Positions 21,560 through 34,015 of a stretch of DNA of 64,000 nucleotides are shown here, piece by piece (position 1 is the stretch's first letter; every line of letters begins with the position of its first letter). The notes below the pieces were generated by a model, which was given only the letters and a program-made list of their open reading frames with translations, was not told the origin of the DNA and ran no database searches. The translations under genes and the position numbers were made by a program. Where the stretch lies: contig CM070639.1 in NCBI GenBank assembly GCA_036346255.1, positions 26,690,165-26,754,164 of the forward strand. The letters run 5' to 3'. This stretch comes from Ampelocalamus luodianensis. Taxonomy: Eukaryota > Streptophyta > Magnoliopsida > Poales > Poaceae.

Positions 21560-21763
21560 TATAGACAAAAGGACAAGGTAAGAAACAATTCACTTTTAGA
21601 ATAAACCAACAGAAAGTTGGGGCAAGAATTGACATTAAGAAGATAAGAAACAAAAGATGTCATTCTTAAGCTTTTCGAAAATATATTACTGCTTAAAAAT
21701 AATTTTATTAGAAGACTCTCTAATAACTTCGGCCATGCTACTTCTATCCTACAGGCAACGTAT

Positions 21764-21775
21764 GCTCTGATACCA
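21764..21775 (-). other. E2 primer binding site (tRNA-iMet)
   Basis: The plus strand reads GCTCTGATACCA, four bases from the LTR start at 21780. It is the standard initiator methionine tRNA complement, shared with the other elements here. Confidence 0.9.
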
Positions 21776-24527
21776 ACGCTGTGGGCGCCCCGGAATATTG
21801 GAAATGTACTTAGTTAAATTCATATTGTAGCACAATTATTAATGAAGGAACAGTACTGTCCCTTTATTAAAGATCATGCTAAAGATATAAATTTAACAAG
21901 TGACAATTCCAATAAACAGGATTCCCGGATATATATATATCTCGCAATGGTTCCCAGGTCAACGACCATTGCATATATATCCTTCAACAACATTGCATCA
22001 AATACATACAAGTCATACATTGACATAATTAAACATAAGTTTACAACATTTGGTTTAGTACTACAATTATTAAGTGACTTGGTCACTTCAAAAGTGTACA
22101 GCGGAAGCAAAACAAAATAGCAACATCCACCAATGGCCTCATCCACCCGTAGGCAATTGCGTGGAGGAAAGAAGTAGCTCTACCCGTTAGCGTCTCCCTG
22201 ATCGGCGCTAACGGGTACTTCATAAAGATAACCATCCTCACCTGCAACAATAGGTGATAGCACCTTGAGTACGGAAGGTACTCAGCAAGTCTTACACAAA
22301 CTAATAAAATAAAGTGTTTATTAGAGCCTATTCAAAGGAGTAGAATTTATGGATGCATAAGGTTGCAACAGGAAGGTAAAATGGTTAAGTTTTGCATAAA
22401 GCAGACATCTTAACCTACAAAGACTAAATTTTGATAAAGCGGTTTAATAAATCAAAGTTGGATTAGAACATGAAGTAAATGACATAATGTAACAATGCGA
22501 TGCATGAATCCTCATGCAAAGCCAAAAACAAAACCGATTTGTAAATCAAAATTTCTATACAGTGACATCAATTCAAGTTATCGTCCATGACCGTGGACAC
22601 GGCTATTGAGCAGCTTTATACCTGCAGGGTGTACATCTTTACCCACATGACTTAGCTAGCCGTTGCCTTGGATGCCTCCGAATGATGACATACTTCCTTT
22701 GGTATGCCGACCGGAAAACTAAGATTTGGTATTTTTCAACAAGCTAATACTATTGAGTTGGACCCCATGTGTGAACCGATCTCGCTTAAACAACGATCGA
22801 TAGCATCCGCTAATGGGCACACATGTTGCGTCGAATGCCGATCCAAACAATTTAATGCGAATGGGCTCACTACCCATATTAGGATGCAATCGGCATCTTT
22901 AAGGTACGTATATGCTACGGAGCACATATACGCCCTCACCCTTCTAAGAACATCTGATACTGACATACAAGCTCACATGGCATACAACGCAGTCATAGAC
23001 CAAAGCATCTATGTCATACAAGGTCAATACACATATTCTTACTTTCCTGTTTCCAACCCAATAGTGTTAACATTTTACTTAACCAAACAGCGCCCATACA
23101 CTGCATGTGGAAGTACGTGGGGGACTTGAATTGAATAATCAGAGTTCGGTCCTTAATTAACCCGGACAAGTCCACCACAATTCCCAATCTCGTGCACAAA
23201 AGCACCATCACTAGCTTCCTCTTGTCCAGATCAAGTTAAATATAAAACTCATTTCTGAAATAAATAAACTGGACAAAGAGTTTAAAATAATGAAGTTCAT
23301 TTGTGATTCCCTGCTTGACAAGATATTCTTGTCAAACTCTAAAGTTTCTAGACTACATGTCTAAGCCAAATCTGAAAATATATTATAGTATACAGACTAT
23401 GCTAAGGTTGAGTGTATGGTGGCAATTGAGGTAATCCATCATGTTTGGTCATAGCTAACTACTAACAGATCACAATTTGTATTTTGAAAAGTAGCATGCA
23501 TGAGATGTCACTGGATTTAGAAAATCTATTGTATAAAACTTGGGATCAACATGGTGCAAAGAGGATGCTTGCCTTGATAGTAATAAACTTCACATTGCGT
23601 GCTCGGGATGCTCGTAAATAGTGTCAAAAGCCTCGTAAGAACCAGATTCTATAAAAATAATAAACTCCAATAAACACCAAAGATGACAACTAGTCTGGAT
23701 TAAAAGAAAATGCATGATCAATAAATAAATGCATGATTAACAGCATGCTTAAGTCACAACTACCCTAATATTAATAATAACCCATATTATAATACACGAC
23801 TTTTAAATAATGTAAACTAGTGTTTGAACTAAAGTTGCGCTTTTGATTTTGAAAAGAGTCAAAACAGATGACATGATTTTGGAAAAAGGAAAATAAATCA
23901 AGCAAAGGTTCTAAAATGAAGCTTAGCCTGATCTATTAGGGTAGTTAATACCCTAAACTAACCTTAATCTAACCCTACTCGGTTAGATTACAAAAGCTAA
24001 AGAAAAACCTATTTTGTCGGTTAAGCCGACAAAAGAAGACAGAGACAGATTTCAGCTATGAGGCAAAATAGATGATGACAAGAATTGAAAGATCAACTTG
24101 TTATGCTACTAGAGTTTAGTTGAAACCTAACTAGGATGATAAGTTGACAGGAGAAACCCTAATTCTTGAAAATGACATGAAAGACCGAAAAGTTAGAATA
24201 ACAACTTTTCAGTTTACCGCAAGTTAAAGCTACTGCTATTTAAAAGAATGATTCATATGATCTCCTAAGGTCCTTAAGATGCCCCAGATGTCAAAAACTA
24301 GGGTTTTAGCTTACCAGAATAGGAAAGGCACCAAAAGTTGAGAAAGTCGATTTTGCTCAACAGAGAGATAACCTTCGGTTTTAACCTACAAAAGATGTCA
24401 AAACCTTAGTGCAAGGTGAAACCAGTTCTTGGGATGGAAAACCAAAGGACAGGAGCAAGAAACTCCACCGGACAACAATGGAGGATGAACTTGATGGTCA
24501 ACAATGGTAATGAAGAAAAAGCTAGGG

Positions 24528-24537
24528 TTTATATATG
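24528..24537 (-). promoter_or_regulatory. TATA-like box of E2 right LTR
   Basis: TTTATATATG on the plus strand, CATATATAAA in sense. As the 5' LTR copy, this one would drive genomic RNA of E2. Confidence 0.6.
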
Positions 24538-24974
24538 GATGTTGAGCTACGGGGCACAGGAGAAGAGTCTAGAGTTGATGAGGTGTCCATTTAGGCTAAT
24601 TATCCCAAAAATTAGTTGCATAAACTTTGGGATAAATCCTCCTCCGCTTACAAAGAGAGCTGCAGCAGAGAGACAAGGAAGATGATAAGAATCATCGACA
24701 TGTGGGTCTCATTGGCGATCCTGACCATGCGCGCCTCCTAAAGCCTCAAAGAACATCACCGTCCGATTAAAATGGCGGTTTGTGATAAATAGAGGGTTAA
24801 AAGACTTTAATCGGTGTCTTCAATATAAGCCGCACGATCTGAAACGAACAGCGGAGATTAGAAAGAGCTCACGGGCTTTCGGGTTTTGTTCAAATAGGGC
24901 GTTGGATTGAAATCCAATGGCCCAGCTCAAAAGATACACGTCATCCCTTAGATGCACTGATGCAGCACCGTCCG

Positions 24975-25480
24975 ATTAAACTTCTACGGTCAGGATTGAC
25001 ACGGGCTCCAGATGGTCCGAATGCATACACTAATATGGACCCTACGATTTGCTAAATTTGGGCTTTAAGAGCCCATGGTCAAAGAGGCACACCGTAGGAT
25101 CTAGATCTAAGGGCTCAAGATAGCCGCGCGCCTTTAATTTCAAAAGAAAAGGGCAGCGCGGTAGGATCAAGAATGGACGGCGTAGATTGAAAGGGAATCC
25201 GGAGTTGTCCGATTGCATACATCGCTCTGGACCTTACGATGAAAATCTAACGGCTTAGAGAAACTCAGACCTTAACGGCACGCGGGAAAGAGGGACGCCG
25301 TGAGATTTAAATCTGACGGCTCAAAGAAAAACGCGCCCCTAGGTTTAAAAAGAAAAAGGCGGCGGTGTTGGATCATAAATGAACGGTGGAGATCGAGAGA
25401 AGATCCGGAGTCGTCCGAATGCATACACCACTCCTGACCGTTTGATTAAAATCCAACGGTGGACAGCTCACGGGATGTCG
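24975..25480. repeat. About 200-bp tandem units in E2 right LTR
   Basis: TCCGAATGCA-type words at 25016, 25208 and 25414 (spacings 192 and 206) mark the same series as at 9341-9750. The first unit is shortened by a 17-base deletion with GATT at both edges. ATCTAACGG and ATCCAACGG motifs accompany the units. Confidence 0.7.
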
Positions 25481-26112
25481 CAGCCTCGCCCGTTCGATTG
25501 AAGATCAACGGCTCATGGTGCACGAGGGGTTTGAGCTCGCGCCCGAGCGTGACTGAGCCGGACCACTTTCACTGGGTTGGACCCAACCGCATAAGTTTGA
25601 GTCGCTACAGTGCTTGTGTTTAGGTTTAGACCTGAAGGTTGACTAAATCCTAAATTCAATGCTTAAAAGTTTGACTGGGCTTTTTAAAAATAGCAAATAA
25701 ATTTGTAAAATCATGAAATTTTTGCTGGAGGCTACTGGGATGATATATTTCCCAGATAAATGTTAAAATCACATGATCACTTTGTAAAATACATAGATAT
25801 TTATTTTAGCCCGAAAATATTCATTTAAAGACAATCATTTTTCTTTAAGCCAAAATAATTTCTAAAATGCAACAAAAATATTTTCACCAAGATAATTTAT
25901 CTAGGCTTTAATAAAAATACTTCAGTCATAATACAAGTTTTATCTTGTATTTCCTTGAAAACTTTAAATAAGTTTTTAGTCTTTGGCTAAAAAGGAAGGT
26001 TTTACTTGGTAACAAAGAACTCCCAACGGTGGTTAAGAACGGAATGCTATGAACAAAGGTCCCATTACTGTTCATAATGCGATTATTACTATTTATAGAA
26101 TTGGCTGTTACA

Positions 26113-27329
26113 TCGGGGTGGTCTGCAGCGTCGCTGCTTTCGCTCAAAGCCGTGCCCCACGCTGCTCCCCCTCGTTTCCAGTGTTGTCGCGGTTGGAGCT
26201 CTGCCGTAGCTCACCGTAGGGGGGCCTCTGATACGGGGGAGGCCCGATCTTCTCAGTGAGGAACCGTGGATAGTTGATGCGAAGTAGACGACGTCGCTAG
26301 TTGAACACTCGCGCCAATACACGAACCCTCAACTCTTTGGAATACGCCCAAACACATCGGATATTTGTTCATTGCGAGACCACGAATGACGAACGCCAAG
26401 TCCCCGATTCCCAGTGGAACGATGGCTTGACCTTGAATTGCAGAACGAACCAACGGATCGCCTAGTCCTCCCTCAAAGTCCTCGCATGAACTCTGGTTTT
26501 AGAAAGAACAAGCAATAGCTGTGTTTCAATTCTTATGCATAAACTGGTCTAATGGATACAAGGGAGGGGCAAGGGTACTTAAGGCGCCCTCCACGACTCA
26601 CGCACGGCCTAGGGCTGGATACACATGCCGAATCAAACTCCAATTCGGCTAAGACCCAAAAACACACAAAAAGGAAAACCTAACTTAAATCTGTCACATT
26701 GTTTTGGCTATAGCGGCGCGACCGTATGTTTTCTGAAGCTAGGACCAAAACCATTGTGTGAGCCTTGGAATAAGCTTTCAAACAAGTCCAAGAACACCCC
26801 AATCGGACTCTGTATGCAAAAGTTATGCCCTTTTATTACAGCCCCGTTAGGTTGTCCCGAACCGAATCCGAATTGAATTCGAGTTGATTCCGAGATGAAT
26901 TTGGTTGGACTTGTGGAAGATCCGAATTGGGCTTGAATTCTTGGGCTTTCTCTCCTTGGTTGACCCACGTGCACTTCTCCTCCATTGCTTTGGCTCCGCC
27001 TCCCTCTCCTCCCTATCGGTTCCAAAGGCTTCACAATGTTCAAACTCGAGAATGCACAAAACATTTGCATGAGGTAGTACCCAATTCTCATTAGTGACAA
27101 TAGAAGATTCATTAAGAAACAAAATCACCGTTGATTTAGAAGTTTAGCTCGCTCTAGTCGGTGGACCAACATGCACTTCTGCACTTGTATTACTTGTAGC
27201 TTTACTTACGGCGTCCATCTCAGTATGTGCATCACCACCAATGGGAGAAGATGTATAAGTGTTAGGGATGCCCTCATCAGCCTCTCTCTTTGTGCCGCGC
27301 TTGTTAGCTTCAAAAGCCTCCGAGCTCCT
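26113..27329. other. Unresolved LTR-like fragment between E2 and P
   Basis: It starts with the presumed E2 target duplication TCGGG. Around 26770-26840 it carries ATCGGACTCTGTATGCAAAAG then TTATGCCCTTTTA, matching in order a line of the TRG LTR (13085-13115). A minus-oriented LTR of a related but different family is therefore my best reading. From 27128 leftward and from 27359 leftward are short minus-strand frames (93 and 71 codons) with no recognised motif. No clean ends or duplications are visible. Confidence 0.4.
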
Positions 27330-28767
27330 CTTTTGACCTCTTCTACTTCCCCAACTCACCCTCTGTGTGTTGAGCTCAAAACCACTGAAAATCCCAAAAT
27401 CACCATTAATGGCCGTGAGGCTCTGTTGATGGCTTTGGTGCTCCAGTGGTTCATCTTCAATTCTTCTTGTACCCTTTTGAACTCCTTAACCCCCTATGCA
27501 CTTCCCCTAACTCAATTTTGGGTTTCATTCACAGGAATTGACCAATTTTGAGTTTGGATCATTTCGGCCGATTTTATCCCCTTTCTTCCTCAGCTCCGGT
27601 AAGTAGTTAATTTTGCAATTATTTGCTCATGGAGCTTCTATGAGACTTAATGAAGATATATTGTTGATCTGGTCTCACCCATTTGCCCAGATCATCATTT
27701 TTCACTTCATCTTCCTCAGCTCCGCAAGCTCCACCGTGGTCCAAGCTCCTCCGGCCATCTTTGAAGCTCATCTTGGTTGAGGTAGCTTCTTATTAGTCCC
27801 TAGAAGTCGTGGCACCCACTTTTGTGGACCTTTGCGGAGCTTTTCGCCGTTTTCATTTTCGGCAGTACATGGTCCCACCGTTCTTTTCTGTTTCGCCGGC
27901 GTTCTAGGCCGTCGCCACCGGCGAGGTCATCACCATCGGGACCGCAAGGCTATTGCGGACCCATTTTGGTACTTTGTGGGCGCCGCCGTGGCTGGAGCCG
28001 CCGACGACACGCCGTTCTTTGCCGCTCGGTTTTTGCCAGACGGGAGTCTCTCTGAGCCGTTGTCATTAAAACAATCATTAATGGCTAATGATTGTTAATC
28101 ATTGTTAATGATTAGTTAGCATTTAAGTAATGTCTGAAAGAATCGTTTGTGCCACTGACTGGTGGGCCCGATCATTTAAACCCCGTCGGCTCTATTCAAC
28201 GTCTTAGGACATCATTAATGCTTAATCATTGATAATTGGTGCTTAGCCTTAAATGGTTGTCGGAAATGACTCCATGAGTCACTGACATGTGGGCCCGTAG
28301 GCCTTAAACCGCAGTCCCGGGGTCATTAGGACTAAATTTGAGTTCATTAAATGCTAATCATTGTTAGCAATTAATGGCTATCCGAAATGCGCTTTGGTGC
28401 TACTGCCAGGTGGACCCTCAACCACTTAAACCCCCCTCTGTGCGAAATCTTTTGGACACATTAATTGCTAATCATTGGATTTGTAATTAATAGCTGTCCT
28501 AAATAGCCCTCTGTATCGCTTACATGTGGGCCCGCGCATTTAAACCCCCCAGCGCACTTAAACCCTCATGTGTTATTTGCGCGCATCGTGTTTCGTCGAT
28601 CTGGAGATCAACGACCCAGATCTTTGGGAACCTTCGGGTCCCCGAACGTCCAAGTTATTGGTGACCGTCAGATCTAGATCAACGGTCTAGATCTGAGTGG
28701 CCGTTCGGACCACCCGACCTCCCAACAGCTCTGGATCGTCCATCTCGCGATTTGCGGCTGAGATGAG
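27330..28767 (+). repeat. P: plus-strand Tekay-like LTR fragment, left piece
   Basis: It matches, in reverse orientation, the H LTR from about 32800 back to 31300. The shared words TTGAGCTCAAAACCACT, CTAACTCAATTTTGGGTT and TCAGCTCCGGTAAGT occur in that order. The first 1.1 kb or so of the LTR, including its TGTAACA end, is absent. The left limit is uncertain by a few tens of bases. It stops at 28767, where H inserted, and resumes at 57057. Confidence 0.8.
28763..28767. repeat. Target site duplication of H, left copy (ATGAG)
   Basis: ATGAG precedes the TGTGAG end of H and is repeated exactly at 57052-57056 after its TGTTACA end. Five bases is the normal duplication length for Gypsy integrases. 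Confidence 0.95.
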
Positions 28768-30041
28768 TGTGAGGACCCCGGGTATTTAACTAGTAATACT
28801 TAACCTCCTTATGGTTCTAGCATTACTAATCAAATATCCAAAGCCTCGATGGACATGTGCTTCCCACAATTGCAGCACACGCTCATCATCACAAAATCAT
28901 TCATCATTTCCATACAACAATTAACACTAAGTTCAACAACGACATACATAAAGTAAAGTTATTACAAAAGAGAGCCGACCGGCCAAATAGAACAATATAC
29001 AAGAATGATAGCGGAAGCAAAAGGTGCCATAAGATGGCTAGAACAAAAGTCGACCGGTTAGCCACACAACCCACAAGGCAACCGACCGGGCCGCCAAGCT
29101 AGACGCCTCTAAGGCTACCACAAAGACAACTCACGAAGTGAGGCCTCAAGCTCACCTTCTTCCTCTCGCAACATACATTTAAGCAAGATAATTGAGTACA
29201 CAACGGCACTGCAAGATCGACGTGTGGAATAGCGGACCTATTCATAAACTACATACAAGCTTATTTAGGTGGAGGTTGTATGTCTCATTTTGCACAAGCC
29301 AACTTTATTTGCAATAATGTAATACATTTAAGAGCAAGTTTGCAAATCTGTTTTGTTGTCAAAATAACAAATAAATAAAGATACATACAAGTAACCACTT
29401 GGAAGTGACTATCCCAATAGCCACCACAACATAGCACTAATCCCGATTCGCACCACCCATCAAGTTTTAATTAAAAGGTTGTAGTCTAGTTCTCACGGGC
29501 GATCCGAGCGTGTCCATAACCTAGGACGAGGCTATTCGAATAGTTTTAACCTCGCCGGGTGTACCAATGTACCCACACTTGCATCGCCTTTAAGCCACAA
29601 AAGCACACTTCCAAGGTATGCCGCACGCTAAGTCCTACGAGACGCTTTCCAATATTGTGTATTAACCACGAGCCGCTCATATGGATCGGAATCCATACGC
29701 TACATTGCAAGACGAAAGACAACCACCATCACGGAAGCCTTTCGACACTACAATGCTCCCAACACCATCCTCCTACGACTCCTCGCGACTAAGCTAATAC
29801 ACGCTAAACTACTAAGTCAAGAGAGGTCCCATACCCTCTAGTGTGGTTAGCACGCAAAATACTCAAGACGGTGGCGCAAGTAACTCGGTCCTTAATGACC
29901 CGGCACCATTCCGCCACACCTGAGCACACCAATCATACCATTGTGCCCAAGTCCAAATCATTTTTGTTTTCGCTTTAGTTTTCATAAGTAGACATGGCAC
30001 AAGGCTGAAATCATAAATCATAATAAGTTTTATAGATCAAG

Positions 30042-30061
30042 GTTATCGACAAGTCGATAAC
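30042..30061 (-). other. Conserved LTR hairpin, H left copy
   Basis: GTTATCGAC, AA, GTCGATAAC is a perfect 9-base-pair stem. The right LTR copy at 53276-53297 extends it to 10 perfect pairs. Confidence 0.65.
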
Positions 30062-32864
30062 TGCCCATTTCTACCGGAAGCTAAGCATGGCTAAGCAATT
30101 AATTCGCAACTACTAAGTGACATGAGCTCATCCACGAGCCCTAATCACTGCAATAACCTAGGCTCACGGTAGTAGAGAATAATCATTTGCCTAAGGAAAT
30201 GCATCTACTAGGTCAACTAACGACAATAGTTTAACACAAGGTAGCGATGCATACATAGAATTTGTAATCAACATAAATACTTAAAATACTGGGATTAACA
30301 TGATCAAACTGCTTGCCTTACTGGTCTTGCTCTTGCTGCAGAGGAGGATTCTCATATTCAATATAATCTTCGGAACCTAACGCGAAAATGCGATAAAACC
30401 AAATAAGAATGAAGAACACCAAACAAAACTCAACAGCAAAAGACATCCAAATCCCATGAAATTTACACATCAGCTAGAGGTTGATTTTAGACAATTTTAG
30501 AAACAAGAATCGCTTCATTTGGACTTAGCATGAAAAAGTTATGGCTAAACTAAGTTCTCTCAGCCTATAAATTCTTTAAATTAATTAGTGGTACTGTTCA
30601 TGGCGAAAATTTCTAGAATGATCTAAGCTCTGAAATTTTTATAGCAAGTAGATTATGACATCCTAATGACAGAAAAGTTGAGTTTACTAAATTTGGAGTT
30701 ATAATGAATTACTTATGATTTTTGTAATTTGTAAACCTAGCACATTACATTTTCCAAAAACATAAACATGTGCAAAACCTATTTCATATTAAAGTATACT
30801 AACAGAGGGATTTTCCAGCATCAATTTTATGTATTAAGGATTTACAGGAATTTCTTGTGTCTTTACAACATTAAATGAATTTTTAAATGCTACCAATAAG
30901 GTTAAATCTATTAACATATTTTTCTCAGTGTGATTTAGGCCTACAACCACTTTTAGAGTAAAGTTTAGTTAATAACAAATTTATCGAGTTGAAACCATTC
31001 AATTTATGTATATACGTAAAAGATATGCATTTTCTAAGTTTTAATTCAATTCAATATACAAAAATGGCGTAAAACAAGCTATTAAAGATTACAGAATTTT
31101 CTACCACAGAAGCATAAGCTAGAAGCATTTTTATAATAAGATTTAGTGAAATACAAATTTATTACAGTTGGATTTATTTAAAAAGGATCTATTTTGCAAT
31201 AGATATGAATTTCTAAAGATTTGATACAATTTTTTAGTTGACAAATAACTACTTACAGAAATAAACAACACTTAACCAGAAAAGAATCGATGTGGACAAT
31301 TATGGGCCCTTGATTTGAAATCCAACGGCTTGTGAAGGGTGCGCGAGTGACCCAATGACCCAATAGATCACGACCGTTGATCAAAGATCTGATGGCCAAG
31401 AACGAGGGAGGTTCGGACCTCGCGAACGGCACCTGAATCAGGACCGATGATCATCAAATGAATGGCCCAAAACGATGGGAGGATCGGGTGACCCGATCGA
31501 CCCAACTGATCTGGGCCACAGATCGCAAAATGGACGGTGGCCAAAGATCAAAGTGCAAAATAGGGCGCTGACACGTGGGGCCGCCTGTTAGTGACTGCGA
31601 GTCACACACGCAAGCTTTAACACACGTGCACAGGGCTCGGGGCCCACATGGTAGCGAGACACGAGGAGATTTTAGGACAGATAATTAAATACTAATGACC
31701 AATGATTAGTGATGATTAGTAATTAATGCGTCCTAAAGATTTTCACAGAGATGGATTAAGGAACCGAGGCCCACACCGCCGTTGAGACAAGACGGCGGCT
31801 TCGGACACATTTATTGCTAACAATGATTAGCAATAAATAAATCCAAAAATTTGCCCTAATGATTTCTGGTTTTCGGCTTTTAATCCTATGGGCCCACCTG
31901 GCAGTGGCACAGGGGTTATTTCCGACAACCATTAATACCGACACTTAACTAATCAATGATTAGACATTAATGATGTCCAAAACGCACTGATTAGCGCGAG
32001 CGGAGGGGATTACAGGGGGTTGGGCCCACATGTCAGTGAGACATTAGGCCAAATTAGGACACAATTAATACTTCAAATGATTGGCAATGATTAAGCATTT
32101 ACTGTGTCCTAAATAGATGACGAAAATGGGAGTTTACGCCCGGCAAACCCCGAGCGAGAACAGTGGCTTGTCGCCGGCGACTCCGGTCACGGCGGCGCCC
32201 ACAAAACACCAAAACAGACTAGTAATAGCGATGCGAACCCAATGGTGATGACCTCGCCGGCGGTGGAGGTCTAGAACGCCGGCGAGCCGGAAAACTAAGA
32301 TGGAGCCATTTTCGACAAAACATGAAAATAGCAAAATGCTCCGCTGCAGTCCACGAAAGCGAGTGCCAACACTTCTAGGGACTAATAAGAAGCTACCTGA
32401 GCCAAGGTGAGCTTCAAAAGTGGCCGGAGAAGCTTGAACACGATGGAGTTCACCGGAGCCGAGGAAGATGAAGACGAAAATGACAATCTGAGCAAAATGA
32501 ACACCAATGGGTGATCAAATTAGCTTCATCATGGTTCCCACAAGCTCCACAAGTAAGCAATTGCAAAAAGAACCACTTACCGGAGTTGGAGAAGAAAGGG
32601 GGTGAAATCAGCCGAAAATCTCCAAACTTAAAATTGAGTGATTCCTGTGAATGCAACCCAAAATTAAGTTAGGGGAAATATAAAGGAAGTTGAGGAGCTC
32701 AAAAGGGTGGAAGAAATATTGAAGGTGAACCACTGGACACCAAGATCCACAATGGAGCTCCACGGTCGAAAATGGTGTTTTGAAGATTTGAAGTGGTTTT
32801 GAGCTCAAATACAGAGAATGAGCAAAGTGTGGTGTAAAGGAACACCAGGAGGAGCTAAGGGGGG

Positions 32865-32873
32865 TTTATATAG
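32865..32873 (-). promoter_or_regulatory. TATA-like box of H LTR
   Basis: CTATATAAA in element sense, about 1.1 kb into the LTR and followed by a CCCCCCTTAGCTCCTCC leader. The right LTR has TATATAAAC at the same place (55937-55944). The position fits a core promoter. Confidence 0.65.
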
Positions 32874-33209
32874 AGGAAGGATTAGGGTTTCGAGCACGCA
32901 CATGAGTCCATGGTGAGCTCGGTTCATGGCACGGTCATGGACCAAGAAATGATGGGAGCAGCTGAGACTCGGGATGGAGGAGCCGAAAGCCTAGGGCGCA
33001 TTTAATGCCCCACGATTGATGTTGACGAGCAAGCTCGGCGACACAACGGTCAGCCTCTCTCTTCCTCCTCGCCATCGCTGCATGCGCGCACGAGAGACAG
33101 AGGAGGAAGAAGAACAGAAAGAATAAGGTGACCGCCGGATCCGAGATGGACGGCCGCGATTAAAGGGTCCACCGAGTGTTTTAACACTCCAAGCAACTGA
33201 GCGGTCCAA

Positions 33210-33370
33210 TCACGAACCAACGGCTGCGATTAACTGGGATGTTCGGGTGACCCGAACAGCCCATACAGTAAGGACGGCCAGATCTAAATCTAACGGCTCA
33301 AAAGGATGGCTCGATCGCGGTGGCAAGAACGGCACAAACGACGTGGGCCGAGCGATTGAAATCCAACGGC
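33210..33370 (-). promoter_or_regulatory. Cluster of ATCYAACGG (MSA-like) motifs upstream of H TATA
   Basis: ACCAACGGCTG (about 33217), ATCTAACGGCTC (about 33288) and ATCCAACGGCC (about 33360) lie 340-500 bases upstream of the TATA-like box in element sense. The plant M-phase activator element is YCYAACGGYYA, bound by MYB3R proteins. These sites match its core. Function is inference only. Confidence 0.35.
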
Positions 33371-33976
33371 CGAAAATCAATCGTGCGCGTTTGAAAAGGC
33401 TCGGTGCAGTTAGTTGGTTGAGTCGAGTCAAGTGGCTCGAGCCCGAGTCCGACTCAAACCCAAGGAACAGTGAATCAGCTTTAGGGTTTATTTAAAGCTA
33501 AGACTTTAGGGGATTTATTAGAGGTAGCAAAATAACTCCAAAAATTCTAAAATTTTTACAGGAGCTTGCTGACTTAGATATTGACCTTGTGTAAAAATTT
33601 TAGAGGTTTTTATGCTATGTATTTTTCTCCAAAAATTCTGCAATGTTCTGGCTCAAGGTTTGACTAAAAGTCAAACAGGTTTGACTGCCCTCTAAAAAAA
33701 TATTCAAACAATTTCTAAAAATTGTGAAATTTTTCAGAGGGGTCACATACCATCCCAAGAACTTAGGAAAAATATTTCCAGAGGATGATCAAAAGGTTTG
33801 ACAAGATTATTTTTGAAGGATCAAGATTTGGATCAAAGACTTGTGACTTTGTATTTCCACAGTTCTTGTACAATAATTGTTCAGTACACATAGGAAATAC
33901 ATGATGTAAGAATTTTTTTTAAATTTCTACTCATTTTCTTACATTTGAAACACAAGCCCAAAATTGGTATGTTACA

Positions 33977-33990
33977 ACTCTTCCCCCTTA
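33977..33990 (-). other. H polypurine tract
   Basis: The sense strand reads TAAGGGGGAAGAGT directly before the 3' LTR start TGTAACA. N has a similar AAGGGGGAGAT in the same place. Confidence 0.85.
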
Positions 33991-34015
33991 TAAGAATCTC
34001 GACCGAGATTCCGCT

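Larger units (their letters stand above)
7254..26112 (-). mobile_element. E2: Ty3/Gypsy chromovirus with extra upstream ORF
   Basis: This minus-strand element has an intact right LTR (21780-26112), a primer site (21764-21775), an extra reading frame, gag, protease, RT, RNase H, integrase with a degraded chromodomain, a polypurine tract and a left LTR truncated by E1 (7254-10465). TRG sits inside RNase H. The bases after the right LTR, TCGGG (26113-26117), should be one target duplication; its partner is beyond the left edge. Coding similarity to E1, H and N places it in the same broad lineage. Its LTR sequence (TGTGGGCGCCCC end) is different, so it is a separate family. Confidence 0.92.
21780..26112 (-). 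repeat. E2 5' LTR, complete, 4.3 kb
   Basis: It starts TGTGGGCGCC and ends GGCTGTTACA. It is the full-length reference for the truncated copy at 7254-10465. It holds a TATA-like box at 24528-24537, the 200-base units and, at about 22225-22245, TTGTTGCAG followed by GTGAG in sense, a splice-acceptor-like site found in altered form in the other long LTRs. Relative to the left copy, one 17-base segment is lost between GATT words near 25047. Confidence 0.94.
28768..33976 (-). repeat. H 3' LTR, 5.2 kb
   Basis: It begins TGTGAGGACC and ends GGTATGTTACA. It contains the palindrome CTATTCGAATAG (about 29531), the conserved hairpin (30042-30061), a TATA-like box (32865-32873) and a cluster of ATCYAACGG motifs (33210-33370). 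Relative to the right LTR it keeps an extra 157 bases between ACCAC repeats (30951-31107). Confidence 0.95.

Noticed and set aside
26089..26453. Possible host gene exon right of E2
   Set aside because: Short minus frames without domain, splice context or start; surrounding sequence looks LTR-like.
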